Shown: one piece after another, positions 53,613 through 62,771 of the stretch
Layout of the letters: the number at the start of each line of letters is the position of its first letter
How positions within the stretch are numbered: position 1 is the first letter of the stretch
Assembly: GCF_016889425.1 (NCBI RefSeq)
Contig: NZ_CP069513.1
Location: 2,294,001-2,358,000, forward strand
From: Corynebacterium amycolatum
GTDB taxonomy: Bacteria; Actinomycetota; Actinomycetes; Mycobacteriales; Mycobacteriaceae
Direction: 5' to 3'
DNA: 64,000 bases
Notes under the pieces: model-generated
Databases searched by the model: none
What the model saw: the letters and a program-made list of their open reading frames with translations, nothing else
What the model was told of the DNA's origin: nothing
Position numbers and translations under genes: made by a program

Positions 53613-55028
53613 CTATGCATCCTCTCTAGGTGCCTGAGGCTGATTGGAATTATCTGGTGCCGTCGCAGCCTCAGGGGTCGGTGAGGTCTCCCCCGCCGAT
53701 TCGCTTGACGACGCCCGCGCCTGGCCCGCATGCGACTTCGGCGTGCCAAGGCCTGCATTCCGCGGCCGTGGAGGCACGGTACCTGCTGCGGGCATGATCG
53801 GAGATGCGACAGGGCGCTCCGGCGGTTGGCTCTTCGACGGGTTCAGTGCATCTAGCGCGATTTGGATTTCCGTGCGCATGCCGCTGACCATGGCTCTCTC
53901 CACAATTTTAAACTTGGAGTTGTGAAGAAAGAAGGGATTACCCGCTTCCGGGCCACCGGTGCCGAGGAACATGTAACAGCCCGGCGCTTCACGGGAAAAA
54001 TACGAGAAATCATCCGAAGGAGCCCACGGATCGGCAGCGAACACCTTGGACTTGCCAACCGCCTTCGTCGCCGCATGCCAAGCACGATTGACCGCAATGT
54101 CGGCGTTGACCACCATCGGGTACGGAATCTGCCAGTCGAAAGTCGCCTGTGCACCGTGAGCCTGGCAGACGCCGTTGACGACGGCCTCGATACGCTGGCA
54201 GACAATCTCCCAGTCGGCCTCATCCACCGAGCGGATGGACACTTCCAGGTTGGCCGTATCCGGAATCACGTTGCCGGCCTCACCTGAATGCAGTGAGCCG
54301 ACATTGACAATGTTCATGTGCTTCGGATCCACATCGCGGGAGACAATCGTGTTCAGCATCAGAGTCACCTCGCTGGCGATGAGCACCGGGTCAATCGACA
54401 GCTGCGGGTTCGAGGAGTGTCCGCCACGGCCACGAATCGCGATGGAGACGATGCCCGACATAGTTGTCACTCGCCCAGCGCAAATCCCAACATGCCCCAC
54501 CGGATGCGGCGCGACGTGGAAGGCATAGACCTCATCTAAGTCATCGGCGGCGCCCTTGTCGACCAGCTCACGAGCCCCGCCCGGCAGCATTTCTTCGGCG
54601 TGCTGGAAGATGCACAGCACCTTGCCGTGCAGCTGATCGCGCATTCCGGAAAGCACCTTCGCAGTGCCCAGCAGCATCGCCGTGTGAACATCATGACCAC
54701 AGGCGTGCATCACACCCGGCGTGCGCGAGGCGTACGGCAGTCCCGTTTCCTCCTGAATCGGCAGCGCATCAATATCCGCGCGGTAGCCGATCACACGGCC
54801 CGTGCTGGGGTCGCCTGCTGTGCCCTCGATGACGCCAATTACGGACGTCGGGGTCAACCGGTACGTCGGGATGTCCCACTGATTGAGCAGATCCTCAATC
54901 ATGTCCGAGGTCCGGTACTCCCGGAAGCTCAGCTCCGGATTCTGGTGCAGTTGGCGACGCCATGCCACCGCCTCTTCGATGGGTACTTCAAGGCGGTGCG
55001 ACGGCAGGGTGTCGTTAGCATCAGTCAT
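53613..55028 (-). CDS. M20D-family amidohydrolase with Pro/Ala-rich tail
   Basis: 471 residues. Carboxypeptidase Ss1/HipO-type dinuclear hydrolase: GYRADIDALP, HACGHDVH (C110, H112), FQHAEEMLPGGA (catalytic E145/E146) and FHVAPH, with the lid domain in between. Such enzymes cleave N-acyl or amide bonds (hippurate, N-acetyl-amino acids, indole conjugates); the substrate is unknown. After the domain ends (about residue 400) there is an unusual disordered tail rich in Pro, Ala and Ser (PPERPVASPIMPAAGTVPPR). Probably cotranscribed with the GH13 gene. Confidence 0.9.
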   Translation of the reverse strand: MTDANDTLPSHRLEVPIEEAVAWRRQLHQNPELSFREYRTSDMIEDLLNQWDIPTYRLTPTSVIGVIEGTAGDPSTGRVIGYRADIDALPIQEETGLPYASRTPGVMHACGHDVHTAMLLGTAKVLSGMRDQLHGKVLCIFQHAEEMLPGGARELVDKGAADDLDEVYAFHVAPHPVGHVGICAGRVTTMSGIVSIAIRGRGGHSSNPQLSIDPVLIASEVTLMLNTIVSRDVDPKHMNIVNVGSLHSGEAGNVIPDTANLEVSIRSVDEADWEIVCQRIEAVVNGVCQAHGAQATFDWQIPYPMVVNADIAVNRAWHAATKAVGKSKVFAADPWAPSDDFSYFSREAPGCYMFLGTGGPEAGNPFFLHNSKFKIVERAMVSGMRTEIQIALDALNPSKSQPPERPVASPIMPAAGTVPPRPRNAGLGTPKSHAGQARASSSESAGETSPTPEAATAPDNSNQPQAPREDA

Positions 55029-55163
55029 GGTTCATAGCATGACAGAAAATGGACTCCACGACGAGCAGCTACGGAAATTCCCTCACCCATTTTCGCTTCA
55101 CGACGGCCACAGCGCCCCGACATCTCCCCTGCTAGAGGTGACTTAAGCGCTGCCAGCGAGCTG

Positions 55164-56546
55164 CTAGTTTCCGGCACCCCAAAAATCCACGGTGAGTTCG
55201 GCCAACCACCATGGATCAATCGTGCCGCACATCTCACGCGCCGAGTGCATGGAGACCATCGCAGCTCCGATATCAATGGTGTCAATACCCAGTCGCGTTG
55301 CGGTGATTGGGCCGATAGTGGAGCCGCATGGCTTATGGTTCGCAGAGACAAAATACTGCACCGGCACTTCCTGACCAATGCGCTTGGAGGTTTCCGCTGC
55401 AATTCGGACAACCTCGGCCTGACCAGCCGCCGTGGTGGCATAGCGCTGGTTGGCATTGATCTTCACCACTGGGCCAGCATTGAGTTCCGGCTGGTGCCCC
55501 GGCTCGTGTTCACCTGCATAGTTCGGGTGCACACCGTGTGCGCCGTCGGCAGAGAGACAGATGGAACCGCGGTAAAGCTGCTGGGTGCGTTCCAGGTCAG
55601 CGCCTGTGGCCGCTGCGATGCGGGACAGAACGTCGGCAAGCAGTGGCCCTGCAGCGCCCGTGGTGGAGGCGGACCCGACTTCCTCGTGGTCAAAAGCGAC
55701 CATGACGGGGATAGTGGTTGACGTGCTCCAGTCTTGGCGGAGCAAGGCCTCGAAGGCGACCAGGGAGGAGTGAACACTGAGCAGATTGTCCAGCCGGCCT
55801 GAAGCCAGGAACTCATCGTGAGCACCGAAGGTGCGCGGCTGCTGAGTGTCGAAGGAAATGAGGTCCCAGGCGACGATGTCGTCGATAGACAGGCCCGCAG
55901 CATTGGCGATGATCTGGTGCACATCGGTGCCGAAGGTATCCAGTCCGATGATTGGTGCAGTGTGATTCTGCTTGTGAAGCTTCAACCCCTCTTCGTTAAC
56001 CGCACGATTGAGGTGGATAGCCAACTGCGGGATGCGTGCGACCGGACCGGTGCGGGCAAGGTGCTCATTGCCGCTTTTATCAATTACACGGCCAGCGAAC
56101 TCAATTTCGCGGTCGGTCCAGCTTCCCAACAACGCGCCGCCGTAGACCTCGACGGCGACCTGCGCATAGCCTGCGGCCGAGGCGCGCGCATTGGGCTTCA
56201 CACGAAAACCGGGCGAATCCGTGTGGGAACCCACAATACGGAAACCGGTCAAATCGGCAGCTGGTGTCTCCGGGACGATCCAAGCAACGGCAGCGCCATC
56301 GCGACGCAGGACATAGGCACCGGGTTCGCTTGGCCACTGTTCGTGCTCGTCGACGACCGTGGCACCGGCTGCACTCAGACGGTCAACGACCTGTTGTGCC
56401 GCATGAAATGAGCTTGGCGACGCAGTCACAAAATCTATTAAATCCTCAACGTGACTGAGCGCTGCCGCCGGAACGCTGCGCGATGCCGCGTCCGAGGTAT
56501 CCGCCGAATCCGGGGACTCAGTGGTGGGTGCCGAAGAAATAGCCAT
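55164..56546 (-). CDS. M18-family aminopeptidase
   Basis: About 460 residues, cytosolic dodecameric zinc aminopeptidase type. GSHTDSPGFRVKP (first metal ligand His), DHEEVGSAST (catalytic Glu and ligand) and the late SMHSAREMCGT (last His) are diagnostic for M18 (ApeB/PepC/aspartyl-aminopeptidase). ATG 56546 is supported by AGGAG seven bases upstream; a TTG six bases earlier is less likely. A low-complexity Ser/Asp/Ala N-terminus of about 30 residues precedes the domain. Confidence 0.93.
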   Translation of the reverse strand: MAISSAPTTESPDSADTSDAASRSVPAAALSHVEDLIDFVTASPSSFHAAQQVVDRLSAAGATVVDEHEQWPSEPGAYVLRRDGAAVAWIVPETPAADLTGFRIVGSHTDSPGFRVKPNARASAAGYAQVAVEVYGGALLGSWTDREIEFAGRVIDKSGNEHLARTGPVARIPQLAIHLNRAVNEEGLKLHKQNHTAPIIGLDTFGTDVHQIIANAAGLSIDDIVAWDLISFDTQQPRTFGAHDEFLASGRLDNLLSVHSSLVAFEALLRQDWSTSTTIPVMVAFDHEEVGSASTTGAAGPLLADVLSRIAAATGADLERTQQLYRGSICLSADGAHGVHPNYAGEHEPGHQPELNAGPVVKINANQRYATTAAGQAEVVRIAAETSKRIGQEVPVQYFVSANHKPCGSTIGPITATRLGIDTIDIGAAMVSMHSAREMCGTIDPWWLAELTVDFWGAGN

Positions 56547-56810
56547 AACCAAACTCCTACTTCACATTTGATTCCGCATTTCATTGTATTGGAGCCCACA
56601 ACTGACCGTAACCGAGCATTAAGCCGGTCCACAGTGTGATGCAGCTTTCATGTTGGGAACGGTATCCACTTAGTCACTTTTGCCCGTTTTAACTCGATAT
56701 CGGGCATATTCAGACATATAGTGGCAACCGCATCAAAGAAAACCGTTTGAATACAGAAACTCTCAAACCGGAGTCCCGACCGGATTCCGACCACAGAAAG
56801 GGTTTATACC

Positions 56811-57008
56811 GTGAGCCTTGAAAACCTGTTCCCCCGTTCTTTCACTACCAAGCGCGCCTTCTTCTCTCAGCCGCTACGCGAAGCTCTTACCCGCGACACC
56901 AGCAGTGACGCTAACGCAGTCCACTTCGGCCACCAGGTTAAGAGCACCCGGAATGAGATCTACAGCGACATGTCTCCCCGTGACATCGTCTCTATGCTGA
57001 GCCGCTAA
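56811..57008 (+). CDS. Small protein of unknown function (65 residues)
   Basis: GTG start with AGAAAGGG upstream. The sequence (SLENLFPRSFTTKRAFFSQ…NEIYSDMSPRDIVSMLSR) has no signal peptide, no membrane helix and no cysteine. Two basic/aromatic blocks surround a polar middle. Its stop is two bases from the end of the convergent GT87 gene. I see no family. Reality as a gene rests on the ribosome site and balanced codon use only. Confidence 0.5.
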   Translation: MSLENLFPRSFTTKRAFFSQPLREALTRDTSSDANAVHFGHQVKSTRNEIYSDMSPRDIVSMLSR

Positions 57009-57010
57009 AT

Positions 57011-58528
57011 CTAGCGCTTCCTCAAGTCGAATAAGACCATTGGCTCTGGCTGAGGAAATTTCAACGTCTCCACGGCAGCTAATTCACTGCCAAAACCAGG
57101 TCCAACCTCGCCTGTATCACCATCGCCATACCGATGTACCGCAAACGCGTGGCAGCCACCAATAACTAGCATCAATGCCAGCGTCAAGAGCATCGCAGTA
57201 ATCCCCGAATACATAAATCCGCCGGTATATGGCGTAGCAGCAATCGGGTTTGTCACAGGAAACGTCAGCAGGACCACTAGCAACGCAATACCGATATACG
57301 GCCACTGTCTGGTCAATCGGGTCCGCGCCATGGCGGCCAAACCGAACACAGATGTGACCAGCATCAACATGTAGTGGGTCCAAAGAATCGATGAGAATGT
57401 GGCTGCAATAAGCCAAGCGCCCGTGATCAGAAATTCAAACCGGTAGACCGGGTTCAACCACGCAACTGCCGTGACCATCAACACCACGCCAAGCGCAATA
57501 CACAGTGGAATCGTTTTCACGTGACTCGGGTAATCACGAACCACTGTTACTAATAAATCAGGTTTGCCCAGGTCTGTGGCTAAAGTCGACGCCAACGACT
57601 GATTCGCACCGCCGACCAAGACCGATGAACCAATGTCGCCGATTCGATCAATCCAATCCGAAATCACCGACATATCAACGCGGATAAACATCCAGACCGC
57701 CAGTACCGCCGTGGTGGCCAGCGACCAGAGGGCTGCGCGCCGTCGATAAGCGAAAAAGAGCATCACAGCGATGAGCGCATACGGAGTCAATTTAATGGAT
57801 GCGACGATGCCGAGCAGGATGCCCGCGAGCCAATGACGAGTGCGCGAGGCAGCAAGACCATAGGCGACGCCCGCGACAATCAGCGGTGTCGTCTGACCGA
57901 TCCAGAACGAATTAAGAGTGGTCGGCAGAGCGAATACGCATGCGGTAACCAGCGCTGCGATGCCCCAGGGCATGGTGGACCGAAACCACAGGTGGTAGGA
58001 GGCTGCGACGAGGACCACGACGGCCATTCCAGAGAGAAAGAGCAACCAAGCAACCGAGGTTTCAAAGCTCATGACGTGGGATATCGCTCCCAGAGCCTTT
58101 GCGAACAAAGGGTTTTGCACAAAGGGATGCGTAAATGGCGCAGGCACTTCCTGCGCCAGGCGTGGCCAGACCTCTCCACTCATGGCGGTGAAATCGATTG
58201 GATCGGCGTCATAGAGATGGGACGCAAGCCCCCTGTCCATAAGTAGCCCGCCTACCCAGAGCGAAGCCCAATCGTCCGGCTGAGTACGACCATTCCAGGC
58301 CAACAGCGAGGCAAGACCACCGAGCAGCGAGACCAGAATAAGAGGCCAGCTCATCACAGGCGATTGCGCCAGCGCGGGGGCCTGACTGGGTTTGCGAGCC
58401 CACATTTTTCGCAAGACCTGTGACCGAGACTTCGCAACAGCACGTTGCGACTCCGCAGCCTGTGACGATGCTCCATCCTGTGACACAGGTCCTTCTGCCC
58501 GACTATGCCGTCCCACGTTCCTCCTCAT
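57011..58528 (-). CDS. GT87 (DUF2029) polyprenyl-phosphate-sugar glycosyltransferase-like membrane protein
   Basis: 505 residues. A polar N-terminus of about 55 residues is followed by about 10-11 membrane helices with the DUF2029/GT87 pattern. The acidic pair DD is in the first outer loop (NGRTQPDDWASLWVGG); HPFVQNPLFA, WIGQTTPLIVAGVAYGLA and GILLGIVASIKLTPYALI are typical of mycobacterial and corynebacterial arabinosyl/mannosyl transferases. Specific sugar and acceptor unknown. The C-terminus is cytoplasmic (about 45 residues). Single gene; its end nearly touches the small convergent gene. Confidence 0.85.
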   Translation of the reverse strand: MRRNVGRHSRAEGPVSQDGASSQAAESQRAVAKSRSQVLRKMWARKPSQAPALAQSPVMSWPLILVSLLGGLASLLAWNGRTQPDDWASLWVGGLLMDRGLASHLYDADPIDFTAMSGEVWPRLAQEVPAPFTHPFVQNPLFAKALGAISHVMSFETSVAWLLFLSGMAVVVLVAASYHLWFRSTMPWGIAALVTACVFALPTTLNSFWIGQTTPLIVAGVAYGLAASRTRHWLAGILLGIVASIKLTPYALIAVMLFFAYRRRAALWSLATTAVLAVWMFIRVDMSVISDWIDRIGDIGSSVLVGGANQSLASTLATDLGKPDLLVTVVRDYPSHVKTIPLCIALGVVLMVTAVAWLNPVYRFEFLITGAWLIAATFSSILWTHYMLMLVTSVFGLAAMARTRLTRQWPYIGIALLVVLLTFPVTNPIAATPYTGGFMYSGITAMLLTLALMLVIGGCHAFAVHRYGDGDTGEVGPGFGSELAAVETLKFPQPEPMVLFDLRKR

Positions 58529-58666
58529 CGCTGGTAAGCGCCTCTATCTAATGTAGTGATTCCAATACGGCAGTGGTTACAACCCGCAAGAACCCACAAG
58601 GTATAACGGCTTACTTTGAACAAAGTGCCAGGAGGACGACAGTTGGCGGCCGTGATGGCCGGAGGA

Positions 58667-59851
58667 CTATCGAATCTGTGAAATAGTGCCGATAGTCGTG
58701 ATCAGCTGATCTCCATCGCTGTTGACCACAGCGGCTATGGGCATGCGCTCCATCTCATCCGGGCCGACGTCGTAGCCCTGCGAGACCTCTGCGGTAATAA
58801 TCTTTCCGGTCGGGCCTTCCTCAATGCGTGGATTACGGACGACCACATGAACCAGACTGAACTTCGCGGTGATGTGAACTTCTCCGCGGTAGCTCTCCCC
58901 TTCGGCATCGCTGTTGTCATTGTCGCGGGTAAATGAGACAACACCGGCCTCAGGCTCTAGGGCACCATTCTTGGCAGTGACCCCACCACCCAGTGCGCCG
59001 AATACCTTCTCCAGCGCAGACACAGAAATGACTAAATCCTCGCTGGAGGGAGCCGGGGCATTCTTGCCCGGAGCATCGGAATAATTCAACGGGATGTAGA
59101 TTTCCTCGGCCTCATTAATGGAGCCTGCCGCCGGGTAGACGTAAATACCCCAGTTATCACCGGCAGGAGTCTCCGGCGGGTCAACAACAATGCGGGCCTC
59201 AAAACTGCCGTCATCCGCCATCGGGGTAGCCTGACGAGCGATAGAACGTCGCATGTCGACGCCCTGGTTCGGTATTGCCTCGAGAGTTCCAACCGGAGTG
59301 ACCCAAGCAATGTTGTCGTGCGGATGTTTCCGCGACGAGGACGGAGCACCTTCACTTGGCTTCCAGGAGTCTGGGAACGCACTGTAGAGAACGTAAACAC
59401 CATTGGGCACACCCGGAGGAATTGGAAGCGGGTAACCACCACGGTTGGCCGACGGATTGAAACCACTACCGCGAACGATAAGAACATCGCCGCGATGAAC
59501 CGTGGCACCTTCAGCTGGTGTGCCGTCCTCAAAAGTGACAGTAACTTCCGGGGATTCGACATACTTCGGATCCTGCGGCTGGAAGTTCTCCGCTGGATTA
59601 ATCACATTGGGAAAGTTGTCTGGCACGATTGGCTTCGCAGTTTCAGCCATTGCTGGGGACACAAACACCGAAAGGACCATGGCGCCGGACAGCGAAACCG
59701 CAGTAACACCTCTGCGCGCACTCTGCCTCACCGGTCGACGCTTGCCTTCTCCAACGGGCGATGATTCGGAGCCGGACGAAAGGCGAGTTTCGTGAGCATC
59801 CGCAAGATGGCGGTGGGAATGATCGAAAGTCAGGAACTTCAGACTGTGCAT
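58667..59851 (-). CDS. Secreted/surface protein under iron-box control (HtaA-neighbour-like)
   Basis: 394 residues from ATG 59851 with a long N-region, a twin Arg (SARRGV, 44-49) and a hydrophobic core ending SPAMA-E, so exported with cleavage after about residue 69. The mature protein has a beta-sandwich-like module (VTVTFEDGTPAEGATVHRGDVLIVRGSGFNP…YVLYSAFPDSWKP) seen in corynebacterial surface proteins tied to haemin uptake, though no complete HtaA domain is evident and no sortase motif or C-terminal anchor is visible. A near-consensus DtxR box lies directly upstream. Likely expressed when iron is low. Function inferred only. Confidence 0.75.
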   Translation of the reverse strand: MHSLKFLTFDHSHRHLADAHETRLSSGSESSPVGEGKRRPVRQSARRGVTAVSLSGAMVLSVFVSPAMAETAKPIVPDNFPNVINPAENFQPQDPKYVESPEVTVTFEDGTPAEGATVHRGDVLIVRGSGFNPSANRGGYPLPIPPGVPNGVYVLYSAFPDSWKPSEGAPSSSRKHPHDNIAWVTPVGTLEAIPNQGVDMRRSIARQATPMADDGSFEARIVVDPPETPAGDNWGIYVYPAAGSINEAEEIYIPLNYSDAPGKNAPAPSSEDLVISVSALEKVFGALGGGVTAKNGALEPEAGVVSFTRDNDNSDAEGESYRGEVHITAKFSLVHVVVRNPRIEEGPTGKIITAEVSQGYDVGPDEMERMPIAAVVNSDGDQLITTIGTISQIR

Positions 59852-59873
59852 ACAAGCAATGTACACCTGTATA

Positions 59874-59892
59874 TTAGGCTCACCTAACCTAT
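59874..59892 (-). promoter_or_regulatory. DtxR iron box
   Basis: TTAGGCTCACCTAACCTAT agrees with the DtxR consensus TTAGGTTAGCCTAACCTAA at 15 of 19 positions, with both conserved half-sites kept. It overlaps a -10-like TAATAT on the minus strand (about 59872-59877), as expected for a repressor site. It controls the surface protein gene. Confidence 0.8.
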
Positions 59893-59896
59893 TTAT

Positions 59897-59910
59897 TAAG
59901 GCGCGCCTTA
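59897..59910. promoter_or_regulatory. Perfect 14-bp palindrome next to the iron box
   Basis: TAAGGCGCGCCTTA lies four bases beyond the DtxR box, at about the -35 to -45 region of the same promoter. It may be a site for a second regulator. It is too short and lacks a T tract for a terminator. Confidence 0.5.
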
Positions 59911-59960
59911 TCCACCCCCGTTTGAGTCTCAGCGCTGGGATTGGAAGAAATGGCTGAGGG

Positions 59961-60005
59961 CAAAAGAAAACCGCGGCCAAGCCCAATAGAGCTCGACCGC
60001 GGTTT
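59961..60005 (-). terminator. Probable intrinsic terminator of thiC
   Basis: AAACCGCGG (59968-59976) pairs with CCGCGGTTT (59997-60005), extended inward by AGC/GCT with two mismatches. The minus strand continues with TTTTCTTTTG. Confidence 0.75.
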
Positions 60006-60030
60006 GCTTCAGCAGCTTTGAGACAACCAA

Positions 60031-61852
<1,822 letters not shown>

Positions 61853-62117
61853 TGTAATGCGCCTCATAGTCTAACCAATCGTTCGGATTACTTCGGTTAT
61901 TACACCCATGCTGTCCACCAACGCTTAACGACGTCCCGGGGAACGCACCCCAAAGGTGCAGGTGGTGGCTACGCAGAGGCGTCGTTTTGCACGGCGACCG
62001 CGTTGTCCACACCCCCTAAAAGTTATCCACAGCCGGTCTATTTTTCGGCTTCTCAGCAAGCGCAATTGCGACCGCGGTGTTATATCTTTCTCACACAAAT
62101 TCTTTGGGGAGGGAAAA

Positions 62118-62771
62118 TTGAAAAAGGCGACTACTGCCGCCCTACTGTCAGCACTTCTATGGGGAATAACGGGGACTAGTTGCGCATCGACCGAGGCATC
62201 CGTCGAGGACGTTCAACCTGTCGGCGACAATGCGACAACCATGACTACTGACTCGGGCGTGACGTTACCTGCGGGTGTGCTTCCACCCAACAATCCGCCG
62301 GAGCCCGGTGATGCTCCACTTGGTCCCGATGGGCACTACAACTACGACGCACCTGAATTCGTACTGACCAATCCGTGTGATGACCCTGCGATTATGGGGC
62401 GTTTAGACAGGCTGGGGTTCCGGGAGCAGACGTACATGGAGGGCCGAATCGAAGGAAATAAACAGATTGGCTGCGTTATTGAATCCGATGCTTCCGGCCT
62501 GCTGAGCATCTGGCATGCTGCGGTCGCTCACTCACAACTCGAACGCTACAGTGCCGAGCCTTTGGCTCATCACGAAGGGATTTTCAATTGGGTGACATTC
62601 ACTCAAATCAATCCGCTCGGAAGTTCCGCCTGTATTGCTTCTGTCGAAACAGAACAAGGAGCTCTCGGATTCGTTATCGACACAACCGGACAAGATAGCC
62701 CTGACCCACAGCACCGGCTGTGCGCTCCAGTAAATGAGCTGTTAATTGATTATTTGGGGGAAGAATCATGA
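62118..62771 (+). CDS. Lipoprotein, DUF3558-like
   Basis: 217 residues from a TTG start with a strong GGGGAGGG five bases upstream. The lipoprotein signal KKATTAALLSALLWGITGTSC has acylated C22. After a Pro-rich spacer, the core NPCDDPAIMGRLDRLGF…QIGCVIESD…SSACIASVETEQGALGFVI…CAPVNELLIDYL has paired cysteines as in DUF3558 lipoproteins of Actinomycetes. Its TGA overlaps the ATG of the next gene (ATGA type), so the two are co-translated. This suggests an envelope-anchored partner of the PPE/WXG-like protein. Confidence 0.82.
   Translation: MKKATTAALLSALLWGITGTSCASTEASVEDVQPVGDNATTMTTDSGVTLPAGVLPPNNPPEPGDAPLGPDGHYNYDAPEFVLTNPCDDPAIMGRLDRLGFREQTYMEGRIEGNKQIGCVIESDASGLLSIWHAAVAHSQLERYSAEPLAHHEGIFNWVTFTQINPLGSSACIASVETEQGALGFVIDTTGQDSPDPQHRLCAPVNELLIDYLGEES

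Noticed and set aside
53609-53758. Upstream extension of the GH13 frame
   Set aside because: Overlaps the M20 amidohydrolase C-terminus and is almost pure Arg/His; start 53608 fits family.
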